A DNA stretch of 45,799 nucleotides from an aff. Roholtiella sp. LEGE 12411. GTDB lineage: Bacteria; Cyanobacteriota; Cyanobacteriia; Cyanobacteriales; Nostocaceae. Below are positions 9,651 to 18,761 of this stretch, piece after piece (position 1 is the first letter of the stretch; each line of letters opens with the position of its first letter). Where the stretch lies: contig NZ_JADEXR010000039.1 in assembly GCF_015206995.1 (NCBI RefSeq), positions 1 to 45,799 of the forward strand, in the 5' to 3' direction. The notes beneath the pieces are model-generated. The model saw only the letters and a list, made by a program, of their open reading frames with translations. It ran no database searches and was not told where the DNA came from. The translations under genes and the position numbers were made by a program.

Positions 9651-11843
9651 TTACGATAATGGTGCAGTATCTACCTTTTCAACACTGTTTTCTGATCGCG
9701 GACTATTGTAATAAAAATAATTATCAGGTTCCTGCTTGATATTGACAGCATTGGTAACAATGCCTAAGATATTAGCCTCAGAAAGTGACAGCAGAGACTT
9801 GGCGGCTGCAACACTAGTTGAATCTACAACACCAGGTCTGACGACAACTAAAACTCCATCCGCCATCTTACCTAAAACTGCTGCTTCAGCAGTTCCCATT
9901 AGATGAGGGGTATCAAAAATAATGTAATCATATTGTTGAGACAACTGGTCAATCAGAGTAGTCAGACGCTCTGAGTCAATCAATGCCAAAGGATTAGGTG
10001 GTATAACTCCAGCTGTAAGGACAGATAAACAAGGTGTGATTTGTTGCACAATCTGAGAGAATTCATTCTGACCAACCATAACATTGCTCAAACCCACGGA
10101 GTTGATTAAACCCCAAAAGTGATGTTGAGATGGCTGACGCATATCTGCATCAACTAACAGTACTCGTCGTCCTGCTTGAGCCATTACCATAGCTAAGTTA
10201 GCCGAAATTTCTGATTTTCCCTCTCCAGCCACAGAACTAGTAACAACAATTGTGCGAACTTTTTTATCTAAACTAATAAACTTGAGATTTGCCTGAAGCA
10301 TTTGGTATGCTTCGTGAATTACTGAGCGAGGAGATGTTGCAACAATAATTCTGCGGGAAAATCTTTCACAGGTTATATCTTCAGTCTCCGATGTATTATT
10401 GCTTTCAAAAGCGGGAATGAGCCCCAACAAAGTATAACCAAAAAGCTCCTCTGCTTCCTTAGATGTTTTCACACTCCTATCAATTAAATCAACAAAAAAT
10501 GCGGCTGCTATACCTAATAATAAACCTACAAATCCCCCGCCTATTAAAATCAGCATCTTACTTTTTGTAGCTGCTGGATTTCTACCAGCTTCAGCATATT
10601 GCAACACACGCGCATTACCGATAGTTTGATTTTCTGCTACTTTAATTTCTTGCAATCTTGTCAAGAGATTTTCATAGCTTTTTTGAGATACTAACAGATT
10701 ACGGCTAAGTTCTCCTTCCTTTTTTTCTAAGTTTGGCATGACATCTGCTCTCTGAGCATACGATTGCCTAATGCTAGAAATAGATGCTATTTTGTTTTCT
10801 AATCCCAAGCGTTGTGACTGTAGTTTCACAAAATCTGATGCTAAATCTTGCTTGAGTTTTCCCATTTGTAATTTAGTAGGAGCAAGCTTGATTGGATATC
10901 CTAAAGACTCGGTAGTACGCTGCTGTAATAAAGCTTTTAAAGCTACTTCTTGGGTTTTTAGGTTAATTATAGATGGATTTATTTCTGTGTAACGCGCTCT
11001 TTGATTTGCTAGCTGTGTTTGAACTTTTTGCAGTTCGGACAGTACTTCTTGTACACCAGATGCTTGACTTAAAGAGGTAATATTTACAGCTTGTCCTTCA
11101 TCAAGATTTAGTTGACGACGTATTTGTTTCTCCTGAGTACTTAAATCTGCGAGTTGAGAGCGAGCACTATTTAATTCCTCATCAAGAGCAAGAATAGCTT
11201 TAACTGTGCCACTCGTTTCTTCTTGCAAATCAATAACTTGATTTTGAGTCTTAAACCGACGCAAAGCTTCAGCAGCCATATCTAACTCTGTTTTCGCCCG
11301 TGGTAACTGTTTTTGAATAAATGTACCCGCTGCGATCGCCTCTGAACGGTTAGTTATAATATTATTGGCAATATAAGATTTCATCACCTCATTAACTATC
11401 TCTGTGGCCATTTTAGGGTCTTCAGATATATGAGAAATATCAAATCCATCAGTACCGATAATTCTCTCAACCTTGATGACAAGTGACTCAGGCTTAAGAG
11501 GATTACCTGTTTGATCTTCAAGCTTGAGAGTATTTATTACCTCTTTCTTAATGGTTTCAGACTGCACTAGCAAGGCTTGTGTGTCTAAAGGATTAGATGC
11601 ATTATTAGACCCAATTGATTCTAGATGCCCTATTTTTTCTCCAACTCCTGTCAGAGATGAGGTGCGATTTAATTGAAACATCAACTTCCCACTTGCTTCA
11701 TACGTGGTTGGTTGCATGAAGAAATTAGCCCCACCCAATGCAGCAAAAGCCACAAATACTCCTGAAACTATCAACCAGTGACGTTTAAAAACGAGTAAAT
11801 ATTTTTGAATATTTATTTCATCAGGATAGTTTGTATTATCCAT
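9651..11843 (-). CDS. Wzc-like polysaccharide co-polymerase/tyrosine autokinase
   Basis: A 730-residue fusion of a Wzz chain-length domain and a CpsD/BY-kinase domain. A first membrane span lies near residues 22-42, a long coiled-coil periplasmic region (about 170-420) follows, and a second span (ILIGGGFVGLLLGIAAAFFV) is near 435-455. The cytoplasmic kinase has Walker A SSVAGEGKSEISANLA, Walker A' VLLVDADMRQP and Walker B YIIFDTPH. The C-terminus carries a short Tyr cluster (NYFYYNSP), the usual autophosphorylation tail. Such proteins regulate polymerisation and export of Wzy-dependent polysaccharides. It sits between the WecG-like and acyltransferase genes. Confidence 0.95.
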   Translation of the reverse strand: MDNTNYPDEINIQKYLLVFKRHWLIVSGVFVAFAALGGANFFMQPTTYEASGKLMFQLNRTSSLTGVGEKIGHLESIGSNNASNPLDTQALLVQSETIKKEVINTLKLEDQTGNPLKPESLVIKVERIIGTDGFDISHISEDPKMATEIVNEVMKSYIANNIITNRSEAIAAGTFIQKQLPRAKTELDMAAEALRRFKTQNQVIDLQEETSGTVKAILALDEELNSARSQLADLSTQEKQIRRQLNLDEGQAVNITSLSQASGVQEVLSELQKVQTQLANQRARYTEINPSIINLKTQEVALKALLQQRTTESLGYPIKLAPTKLQMGKLKQDLASDFVKLQSQRLGLENKIASISSIRQSYAQRADVMPNLEKKEGELSRNLLVSQKSYENLLTRLQEIKVAENQTIGNARVLQYAEAGRNPAATKSKMLILIGGGFVGLLLGIAAAFFVDLIDRSVKTSKEAEELFGYTLLGLIPAFESNNTSETEDITCERFSRRIIVATSPRSVIHEAYQMLQANLKFISLDKKVRTIVVTSSVAGEGKSEISANLAMVMAQAGRRVLLVDADMRQPSQHHFWGLINSVGLSNVMVGQNEFSQIVQQITPCLSVLTAGVIPPNPLALIDSERLTTLIDQLSQQYDYIIFDTPHLMGTAEAAVLGKMADGVLVVVRPGVVDSTSVAAAKSLLSLSEANILGIVTNAVNIKQEPDNYFYYNSPRSENSVEKVDTAPLS

Positions 11844-12174
11844 ATCAGTTACTTATTTGTAGATGAATGGGTAGTTGGAGCTATTTATAATCTTTGGATA
11901 TAAATGGCTTAACTTATATGAAGTTATTACAAAAATGAGGGGCAATTTTAGGAACACAGGCAAACAAGAAAATTAACTCTAAAGTTAGAGGATACATAAT
12001 AGAAGACAGAAGGAATTTATCCTCTTGCTTGAGGCTCAAATTATCTAGTGATTAGTAGAGAGCAAAAGTTTAAGTATATCACTTATTTCAAGTGGTTTCA
12101 ATTCAGTAAGGATCAAATCTCCTTCGTAATTGTTCTTTTTACTTTTGCTTTCTACTTCCTGCAAGATGCTTTCT
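11844..12174. other. Intergenic gap, no gene seen
   Basis: 331 AT-rich bases between the WecG/TagA-like gene and the Wzc-like gene. A plus-strand frame from 12048 runs into the antisense of the transferase and lacks coding character. No hairpin, repeat or clear promoter stands out; it probably holds the leader of the Wzc-like gene. Confidence 0.5.
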
Positions 12175-12951
12175 TCAATTATTTTCACCTTTACCCAGCT
12201 CGTGAAAAGGATTTTTATAAAGCTGCAACTTTTGCTGCATTATTAAAAATAAAAATGGAATGGCATCAAACAGATATCTTTTCCAAAGTCGCTTAGGTTC
12301 ACTTAAAAGCCGATAGAGCCACTCAAGTCCAACTTCACTCATCCATTTTGGCGATCGCTTGCAATTCTCTGCTTCAAAGTTAATGGTCGCACCAATTGCC
12401 AAGAATATTCTAATTTTCTTTAATTGCTTTCTATATTTAGCAATCCACATTTCTTGCTTGGGAGCGCCTACGCCAATTGCCAGAACTGTGGCCTCAGAAG
12501 AGTTAATAAGGTTGACAATTTCCTGACACTCTTTCTCACTATTCTCAAATCCAAATGAGGGTGAGTGGGTAGCAACAACTATATCCCGACCAACCTTTGC
12601 ATTAATTTTCTGCTGAGCAGTATTAACCACTTTTGTTTCAGATCCTAGCAAAAATATTTTTATACTCTTATCATGTTTATAACGATTATAAAAAGCTGGA
12701 AATAAATCCGAACCTGAAATTTTTTCCTTAACTCGTATATTGAGAAAACGAGCTACATACATTAATATCTTGCTATCACATACTACATAGTCTGCTTGTT
12801 TATACACGTGGTAAAAGTCTTGATTCTTTTGCAATTGCATAATGTGATTCACATTGGGCGTAAATACAACACCACTGTCTTGCAAATTTTCCAATAATTC
12901 AGCCATTGTGATGTTATTAATGGCCACATTCAACACTTTTACTTGTCTCAT
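12175..12951 (-). CDS. WecG/TagA/CpsF family (GT26) glycosyltransferase
   Basis: About 258 residues. Family signatures are plain: FTPNVNHIMQLQKNQDF, YVVCDSKILMYVARFL, KISGSDLFPAF, IFLLGSETKV, VLAIGVGAPKQEMWI and GATINFEAENCKRSP followed by GLEWLYRLLSEPKRLWKRYL. This family transfers ManNAc, ManNAcA, glucose or similar residues to an undecaprenyl-linked acceptor early in repeat-unit assembly. The frame is open to 13038, but ATG at 12951 (MRQVKVLNVAINNITM) matches the normal family N-terminus. It is the first gene of the minus-strand polysaccharide group. Confidence 0.9.
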   Translation of the reverse strand: MRQVKVLNVAINNITMAELLENLQDSGVVFTPNVNHIMQLQKNQDFYHVYKQADYVVCDSKILMYVARFLNIRVKEKISGSDLFPAFYNRYKHDKSIKIFLLGSETKVVNTAQQKINAKVGRDIVVATHSPSFGFENSEKECQEIVNLINSSEATVLAIGVGAPKQEMWIAKYRKQLKKIRIFLAIGATINFEAENCKRSPKWMSEVGLEWLYRLLSEPKRLWKRYLFDAIPFLFLIMQQKLQLYKNPFHELGKGENN

Positions 12952-13434
12952 AATCACTGTTAAAACAACCACGCCATAATCAAAAATGTTATTAAAAACT
13001 AGCCAAATCAGTGATTTTGTTGAGGGAAAGACACACATCAGGCATAAATAAAAACAGAAAAACTGTTTTTACTTCAATAACTCAGGGAATTTAAAAAGTA
13101 TAAACTTTAGTCAATTACTTAATCACATACGTGTATTTGCTAGCTTACTTAAGCATATTATACCTTTTTCTTAAAATCACAAATAGTTAATATAAAGTTA
13201 ATATGTGGAAATATCAGCTTTTGCTGAAGAAAAAGTAAAGTTTATTAGCACAATTGACCAATTAGGCCAAGCGACCTTACGGGTAATCTGAGTTTTAGCG
13301 TCAATACACAAAATGTTGTCATTCCTAGCTGCTTCTCACAAAATCTCAGTAATTTTGCTGTATACAGCTATGCCATCTATGTTTATTCTTTCCTTGTAGG
13401 ATTCCACAAAGTTCCCTTGTTTTGCCCTGTTAAT
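12952..13434. other. Divergent intergenic region
   Basis: About 480 AT-rich bases between the divergent GT26 (-) and beta-helix (+) genes. It must hold both promoters. I see no convincing gene, operator repeat or riboswitch in it. Confidence 0.5.
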
Positions 13435-14967
13435 ATGACTACCAAGAAAAATCTTAACTTCTGTAACCCTTCCTCGGTTCTTCTTTTAATTTCGACCCTT
13501 TTATCTACTCTCTTCTTAAAATCTTGTTGGGTAGACTCTAAATTTTTTGGCACATCCGCTAGTGTAAATGCGGTAGAGGTTTCAGGTAAACTAGCTCTTA
13601 ATTCAGGAACTAGCTACTACGTTTCACCAAATGGTAGTGATAATAATCCAGGTACAAAAGATAAACCCTGGAAAACCATTAGCTATGCAGTCAGCGAAAA
13701 ATCTCCTGTCAAGCCAGGTTACACTGTTTTAGTTCAGCCTGGGACTTACACTGAGCTAATCACCCTTGATAAATCGGGTAATAGTGAGTCGGGTAATATT
13801 ACACTCAAAGCCAACGGTAAGGTTATATTGCGTGACCCTGACTCCATTAATGGTGGCTTTGGGGAAGGAGTTATTCAGTCAAATGGCAAGGGTTATTGGG
13901 TTATTGATGGCTTCCGCATTGAAAAGACATCCTGGGCTGGAATCTCTTTGCGTAATGCCAACAACATAACTGTTAAAAACAACTATACTTATGAGACTGG
14001 TGCTTCGGGCATTATTATTCTGCCTGGAAACTACTATGGTGGTGGAGATCTCGAAGTCAGCAGTAAAGATATCAAGGTGTTGAATAACACTGTTGAAAGA
14101 GCCAATTGGAGATGGCAGGGTAACAGTTCTACAGTTGGTACACAGGAAGCATTGAGTATCTGGGGAGTTAATGGCTTTGAAGTAGGAAATAATACCCTAA
14201 AAGAAAGTAATCGCGAAGGGATTGACATCAAAGTGGGTTCTCGGAATGGCTCAGTCCACAACAATAAAGTCAGTGGCGCAGCAAAAATTTCTGGTACACC
14301 TAAAGGCTATAAAGGTGGTGCTGCCATTTACATTGATGGCAACCGTGCTGATATCTTTAACATTGATATCTACAACAACACTGTCTTCGGAAATACTGCT
14401 GATGCAATTGTCATTGCAGATGAGGTTCCTAATCAAGGCGATGTATCTAATATCCGAGTTTACAACAATGTTATCCATGGGAATGGACGTATGGGAGTGA
14501 ATGGTGGTCACGGAATTCTCATTGGTCGAAATGTTCGTAACCTTGAGATTGTCAATAATACTATTGCTAAGAATGTTCAAGCCATTTCTATTGATGGTGC
14601 GTATTATACTGGCGGCTATAAGCCTCATGACATTTTAGTTCGCAACAATGTTTTTGCCGATAGTACCTATCGAAATGGGTATATTCAAGATGTTAAAAGC
14701 CTGAGATGGGATCACAATTTATTCACAAATAAGTTTGCAAATCTTTATGAAGGGGGTAGTAGAATTGAGAACTCGACAGTTTGGAATAATACTAAGGTTC
14801 AGTCGATTGGATTTGTCAACTTAAATACAAATGATTTCCGTCTTGCATCTGGTTCATTAGCAATTGATATTGGTTCCTCAGAACTTGGCGTATATGCACA
14901 GTTTGATAAGAACGGTGTGCAACGAAATAAAGGTACTGGAATTGATATAGGTGCTTATGAATATTAA
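13435..14967 (+). CDS. secreted right-handed parallel beta-helix protein
   Basis: About 510 residues. A hydrophobic N-terminal segment (SSVLLLISTLLSTLFL then KSC) looks like a signal peptide, possibly a lipoprotein signal although Lys before Ser-Cys is unusual. Then comes YYVSPNGSDNNPGTKDKPWKTISYAV, the standard opening of pectate-lyase-like beta-helix proteins, and a long series of N-N-x-[IV] coils (ITVKNNY, IKVLNNTV, FEVGNNTL, GSVHNNKV, IYNNTVFGN, VYNNVIHGN, EIVNNTI, LVRNNVF), ending RNKGTGIDIGAYEY. The family includes polysaccharide lyases, epimerases and adhesins; here it may trim or modify the exported glycan. Catalytic residues are not identifiable. An in-frame TTG at 13417 is an alternative start. 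Confidence 0.87.
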   Translation: MTTKKNLNFCNPSSVLLLISTLLSTLFLKSCWVDSKFFGTSASVNAVEVSGKLALNSGTSYYVSPNGSDNNPGTKDKPWKTISYAVSEKSPVKPGYTVLVQPGTYTELITLDKSGNSESGNITLKANGKVILRDPDSINGGFGEGVIQSNGKGYWVIDGFRIEKTSWAGISLRNANNITVKNNYTYETGASGIIILPGNYYGGGDLEVSSKDIKVLNNTVERANWRWQGNSSTVGTQEALSIWGVNGFEVGNNTLKESNREGIDIKVGSRNGSVHNNKVSGAAKISGTPKGYKGGAAIYIDGNRADIFNIDIYNNTVFGNTADAIVIADEVPNQGDVSNIRVYNNVIHGNGRMGVNGGHGILIGRNVRNLEIVNNTIAKNVQAISIDGAYYTGGYKPHDILVRNNVFADSTYRNGYIQDVKSLRWDHNLFTNKFANLYEGGSRIENSTVWNNTKVQSIGFVNLNTNDFRLASGSLAIDIGSSELGVYAQFDKNGVQRNKGTGIDIGAYEY

Positions 14968-14984
14968 AATTCTTCCGTAAGTAA

Positions 14985-15005
14985 GGGCACAGCAATGCTG
15001 TGCCC
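14985..15005. terminator. Hairpin after the beta-helix gene
   Basis: GGGCACAGC (14985-14993), loop AAT, GCTGTGCCC (14997-15005): a perfect 9-bp stem 18 bases past the stop codon, followed by CTT rather than a long T run. Likely terminator or a short dispersed palindrome of the same class as the 3745 hairpin. Confidence 0.6.
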
Positions 15006-15190
15006 CTTGTGGTCTATTTACCTGAAAATAGCTGTAAATATAAGATGAACAGAGGACTTTCAGATTCAAGGTGTAACTATCAGAATGGAGTTTGGTAATT
15101 TCCTGATAACCTTTATCAGCTCATAAGCTTGTTGATAAAGCTCTCGTTTCCCTGGTAATCTGAATGCTCTTGAGCGAATGAGGATATTTT

Positions 15191-15658
15191 CTACTTTCCG
15201 TACTGTTCGACTACAAAGTCAACAGCACATCTGAGGGGGAACAGCCTAGTGTGGGCGTCACCAACTTGAGAAGCTTTAACATGATTTGCTTGTTCAAAAG
15301 CTGCCCCAATTTCAACAAAACAGTCTGTGTCAAACTCAATGTCGCTGTATTGTTTCCACTTTCGCTGCTTTGCTTCCAGAATAGGTGCTCCTTTTAGAAC
15401 TTGCGTTGCGCCAACAGTGCGGTACTCCGCTAAATGAAAGCAGGTGTTTTGATCATAGGCGACTCCCAATAACAACACCCAAGCGTTCAAGTCATACAGG
15501 CGAGCTAAGGGAGATCCTTCACCCAATGAGTTGTCTAGGGAGTGACCTTGGACAATTACGTCTGCGTACTGTCCCCATGCGGCAAACGAAACCGTGGGAT
15601 GGGAACTCCGCAGCACATCAGGCCAATCGCCTTCATTTTCTTTCCATGCTTTTGGCAC
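15191..15658 (-). pseudogene. C-terminal fragment of an AAC(3)-family acetyltransferase
   Basis: 155 codons from a GTG at 15658. The segment RSSHPTVSFAAWG, GEGSPLARLYDLNAWVLLLGV and the following Asp/His/Glu region (TCFHLAEYR) are diagnostic of the C-terminal half of aminoglycoside N3-acetyltransferase-like proteins, which transfer acetyl from acetyl-CoA to an amine. The family is normally about 260-270 residues; the first 100 or so, including the N-terminal acceptor-side motif, are absent, and a stop codon lies immediately before the GTG. The fragment starts only 8 bases after the stop of the ABC gene, as if a deletion joined them. It could still be translated by reinitiation, but activity seems unlikely. 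Confidence 0.68.
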
Positions 15659-15666
15659 TCAAGTAA

Positions 15667-18522
15667 CTACGCCATTTGCCGAGCCATTAACTGGGCAAAT
15701 AAACCTTCAACAGCAGCTAGTTCCTGAAAAGTTCCCTGTTGTACAACCCTCCCAGCCTCGAATACGTAGATGCGGTGAGCGTTACGGATGGTACTTAGTC
15801 TATGGGCGATCGCTATTCTGGTAACTTGTAATTTATCTAAACTTTCACTAACAATCGCCTGAGTTCGATTATCTAGCGCACTAGTAGCCTCATCGAATAA
15901 TAAAATTCGGGGTTTTAATGCCAAAGCGCGAGCAATCAGCAGTCGCTGGCGTTGTCCCCCAGAAATATTTCCCCCGCCTTCACTAACTACGGTGTGCATT
16001 TGCATGGGCATGGCAGTGATATCATCAGCAAAACCGGCAGAACGAGATGCTTCCCAGGCCTCTTCTAGGGTAATCTGTGCGCCTGCGGCTATATTCTCGA
16101 AGATGGAAGCTGAAGTCAATTGGCTATTTTGTAAAACCACGCCAAATTGTCGGCGGACTGCATCCACATCTAATCCAGATAGGTCTTGACCATCGTAGTA
16201 AATTGCACCTGATTCTGGAGTCTCAAAGCCTAACAGCAACCTTAACATAGTCGATTTACCGCTACCCGAACTACCAACTAGGGCAATAAATTCTCCTGGT
16301 TCTGCATAGAGACTAATATCATCCAGTGTGATTTGTCCATCTTGACGGTAGCGGAAAGTAACATGGTCTACAACAATTCGCCCTTGGAGTTTGCCAGGAT
16401 CAGCTTTGCTAAGGTTGACTTCTGGGATGCTGGCTAAAATTGGCTGGGTACGTTTCCACTGGGGGATGACTTGTAAAACTTCGGTAACTGTGTTGCTGAG
16501 GTTTGTAGCGCCTTGAATAAAACTACCAAAAGCCGCATTGAAGGCTAAAAAAGTACCCAATGATAAGCCGATAGTCCCTGCACTTTTGGAATCTTCCAGT
16601 AGTTGACTCGTAAACCAGAATAGTACTCCATTGGTAAGTAACGGCATCACTGCGTTAAACAGTGCGACAGCATCTTCTACTTGTTGTGTCTTTAATTCCA
16701 GCTTGATTTGTTGACTGTAGTTTTTACTCCAAAAGGCAAAAGCCCGTTCCTGTGCGCCTGCGATATGCAGTTTAGAAATACCGTTGATTAGCTGTACTGT
16801 CTGTCCAAAAATATTTCCCCTCACTTCCAGTAGGGGGCGTACCTGACGCAGCAGCAGCAACCCAGAAATTGTGGTAACGGCGATCGCAATTATTGCCACG
16901 GCAACGGCAACTAAGGCGAGTTTGGAATTGTAGTAAAATAATTGACCAAGATAAAACAGTGTAAACAAACTGCTGAATAAATTGATCAGGGTTCTACCAC
17001 CCAACTGGCGGCGAATTGCACTCACGGAAGTCACACGAGAAAGTAAGTCTCCTGTGGTGTATTGACGGAAAAATGATACTGGTAAATTCAGCAGTCTGTC
17101 CCAGGTTGCAGCTTGGGTAGAAGCATCGCCAGCACTTTCTATCCGCAGCAACGCAAACCCCTGGGTTATCTGAAATAAACCTGTACCGCCAGCTGCAACC
17201 AGTAGCCCTAAGCCAATTTGCATTAATAAGCCGCGATCGCTATCTGGTATAGCATTGTCCATGATCATCGCCGTGGCTTGGGGGGTAAACATTCCTAACA
17301 ATGTCACCGCAATACCCGTAAACAAAATTGTCAATACATCCTTAGCCCGTCCTTTCAGGGCAAATTGGACTAAAGTTAAAGCTTTAAATGCCTGTTCGGG
17401 CAAAGACCGATAAAACATATAAGCTATGGGAGAGACGGTTGAGGCTATGCGCTCATCCACTTGCACACGCGTCTGTGCCACTGGGTCGAATATTTCATAA
17501 GCAGTAGCAGAAACTGGTAGTAGTGCTACTGGTTGATTGTCTTGAGTGTAAGCGATCAAAGACCCGCAATCCTTCTCCCACCAATTATCTCGCAACAGCA
17601 CTTGCCGCATCCGAATTCGGGAGGCGCGGACAATGGCTTCCAATGGTTCTTTGACTCGCTTGAGATTTTCCGAACGCGCCGGCGGACGAATTTTTACTCC
17701 CATAGTTCGGCCCACTGCACCAGCCGCTACTAGTAAAGGCGTACCATCTTGGAAAACATCGATCGCTTGCTGATTCAGGGTTGATGCTAGTTCGCCGAGA
17801 GCCTCCACTGTAACTTGACGGTTGAGATTTTGGCGATCGCGCCAGCGAATTAGTTCTGCTGCCGTTTCTTGCTGGTCTAAAATATCAATACAGTGTAAAA
17901 TTTGAATATTAAACTGGGATATTCCTCTGCAAATAATATCTGCGTTGTCAAGATCACAAGTAGTAATAGTGGCAAATTGCACAGTATCTACAGCTTCTAG
18001 CCAGATTTGATCGCTGACTGGGAAAGTAGCTGTGGAACTACTTAGGGTAACTTGCTCAAACCCCAGAAAGTTAAGAGTTCCCGCTTTGATTTGTAACCAA
18101 CTGACAACACCGGCTTCCGGTTGACAAGTTTGACCATTGGAGAGGGAAAATCTTCCACTTGCGCCTGTTTTAATTTGAATTGCAGGGGTGGGGACTTGGG
18201 AGAATGTACTACTAACTTGCCTGACCCAAGATTCTACCAAAGCGTTAGTAATTACATCACCGAAAGATTCTCGATGTAGCTGTAGCAACTCTGTCGCACC
18301 TATTGGCACTGCTAAAATCTGACGAACAGAACTAGCATCTGTCCCAAACAGTGCTTCACCTGGATGTATACTACACAGATAACGGCGAGTACCTGCAATC
18401 ACCCCATTGCACAGTGTGACTGCAAACAATGCCACAGAGCCAGACTGAACCACCCAAACCCGAAAAGGGTCATTTAAAAGTATTGGTTCATTACCGTTAA
18501 CTTGGTAGAGTTGCCCACCCAT
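15667..18522 (-). CDS. NHLM-type ABC transporter, ATP-binding protein without peptidase
   Basis: About 951 residues. Residues 1-350 form a soluble region with a cyclic-nucleotide-binding-like pattern and no C39 peptidase. Then come six membrane spans (about 390-650) with FFRQYTTGDLLSRV, and a C-terminal ATPase: Walker A LVGSSGSGKSTML, signature ISGGQRQRLL, Walker B ILLFDEATSALD, and IAHRLSTI. This is the organisation of the second ABC protein of NHLM peptide-export systems, which pairs with a peptidase-bearing ABC protein and an HlyD partner, both just upstream. ATG at 18522 follows GAGGGAA at good spacing; the frame is open nine codons further. Substrates are expected to be the leader-processed peptides of this island. 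Confidence 0.9.
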   Translation of the reverse strand: MGGQLYQVNGNEPILLNDPFRVWVVQSGSVALFAVTLCNGVIAGTRRYLCSIHPGEALFGTDASSVRQILAVPIGATELLQLHRESFGDVITNALVESWVRQVSSTFSQVPTPAIQIKTGASGRFSLSNGQTCQPEAGVVSWLQIKAGTLNFLGFEQVTLSSSTATFPVSDQIWLEAVDTVQFATITTCDLDNADIICRGISQFNIQILHCIDILDQQETAAELIRWRDRQNLNRQVTVEALGELASTLNQQAIDVFQDGTPLLVAAGAVGRTMGVKIRPPARSENLKRVKEPLEAIVRASRIRMRQVLLRDNWWEKDCGSLIAYTQDNQPVALLPVSATAYEIFDPVAQTRVQVDERIASTVSPIAYMFYRSLPEQAFKALTLVQFALKGRAKDVLTILFTGIAVTLLGMFTPQATAMIMDNAIPDSDRGLLMQIGLGLLVAAGGTGLFQITQGFALLRIESAGDASTQAATWDRLLNLPVSFFRQYTTGDLLSRVTSVSAIRRQLGGRTLINLFSSLFTLFYLGQLFYYNSKLALVAVAVAIIAIAVTTISGLLLLRQVRPLLEVRGNIFGQTVQLINGISKLHIAGAQERAFAFWSKNYSQQIKLELKTQQVEDAVALFNAVMPLLTNGVLFWFTSQLLEDSKSAGTIGLSLGTFLAFNAAFGSFIQGATNLSNTVTEVLQVIPQWKRTQPILASIPEVNLSKADPGKLQGRIVVDHVTFRYRQDGQITLDDISLYAEPGEFIALVGSSGSGKSTMLRLLLGFETPESGAIYYDGQDLSGLDVDAVRRQFGVVLQNSQLTSASIFENIAAGAQITLEEAWEASRSAGFADDITAMPMQMHTVVSEGGGNISGGQRQRLLIARALALKPRILLFDEATSALDNRTQAIVSESLDKLQVTRIAIAHRLSTIRNAHRIYVFEAGRVVQQGTFQELAAVEGLFAQLMARQMA

Positions 18523-18614
18523 CGTTCCCTCACTCTGATTAAAAATCAAAAATAGTTATTTGGAATTGTGAATTATAAAAAGGCGTTGCACAAACAAAGT
18601 TACCCAGAACCCTT

Positions 18615-18665
18615 GTAGAGACGTAGCACTGCTACGTCTCTACGTCTCTACTGCTACGTCTCTAC
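18615..18665. repeat. GTAGAGACGTAGC hairpin plus partial tandem copies
   Basis: GTAGAGACGTAGC (18615-18627), ACT loop and complement (18631-18643), then two further partial copies of the right arm (GTCTCTAC and TGCTACGTCTCTAC) to 18665. It is the same family as the 3745-3787 hairpin and lies between the two ABC genes, where it could weaken read-through or stabilise the upstream message. Confidence 0.7.
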
Positions 18666-18761
18666 TTTTTCGGAGATGTCTAATGCGGGTATTGAAATCT
18701 CAAAACCCTCAATCCCTCTGCGACTCTGGGTGAGAAAAATCATCTGACAGATATGCAGCAC

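Noticed and set aside
12048-12296. 82-codon hydrophobic plus-strand frame
   Set aside because: Its 3' half is antisense to the end of the WecG/TagA-like gene and its hydrophobicity reflects AT richness.
14251-14628. 125-codon minus-strand frame inside the beta-helix gene
   Set aside because: Asn/Ile/Ser-rich composition comes from reading the repeat coils backwards; shadow frame.
15000-15190. Minus-strand stretch reading FRLPGKRELYQQAYELIKVI
   Set aside because: Protein-like for about 40 codons but without start, family match or intact neighbours; too weak to call a pseudogene.
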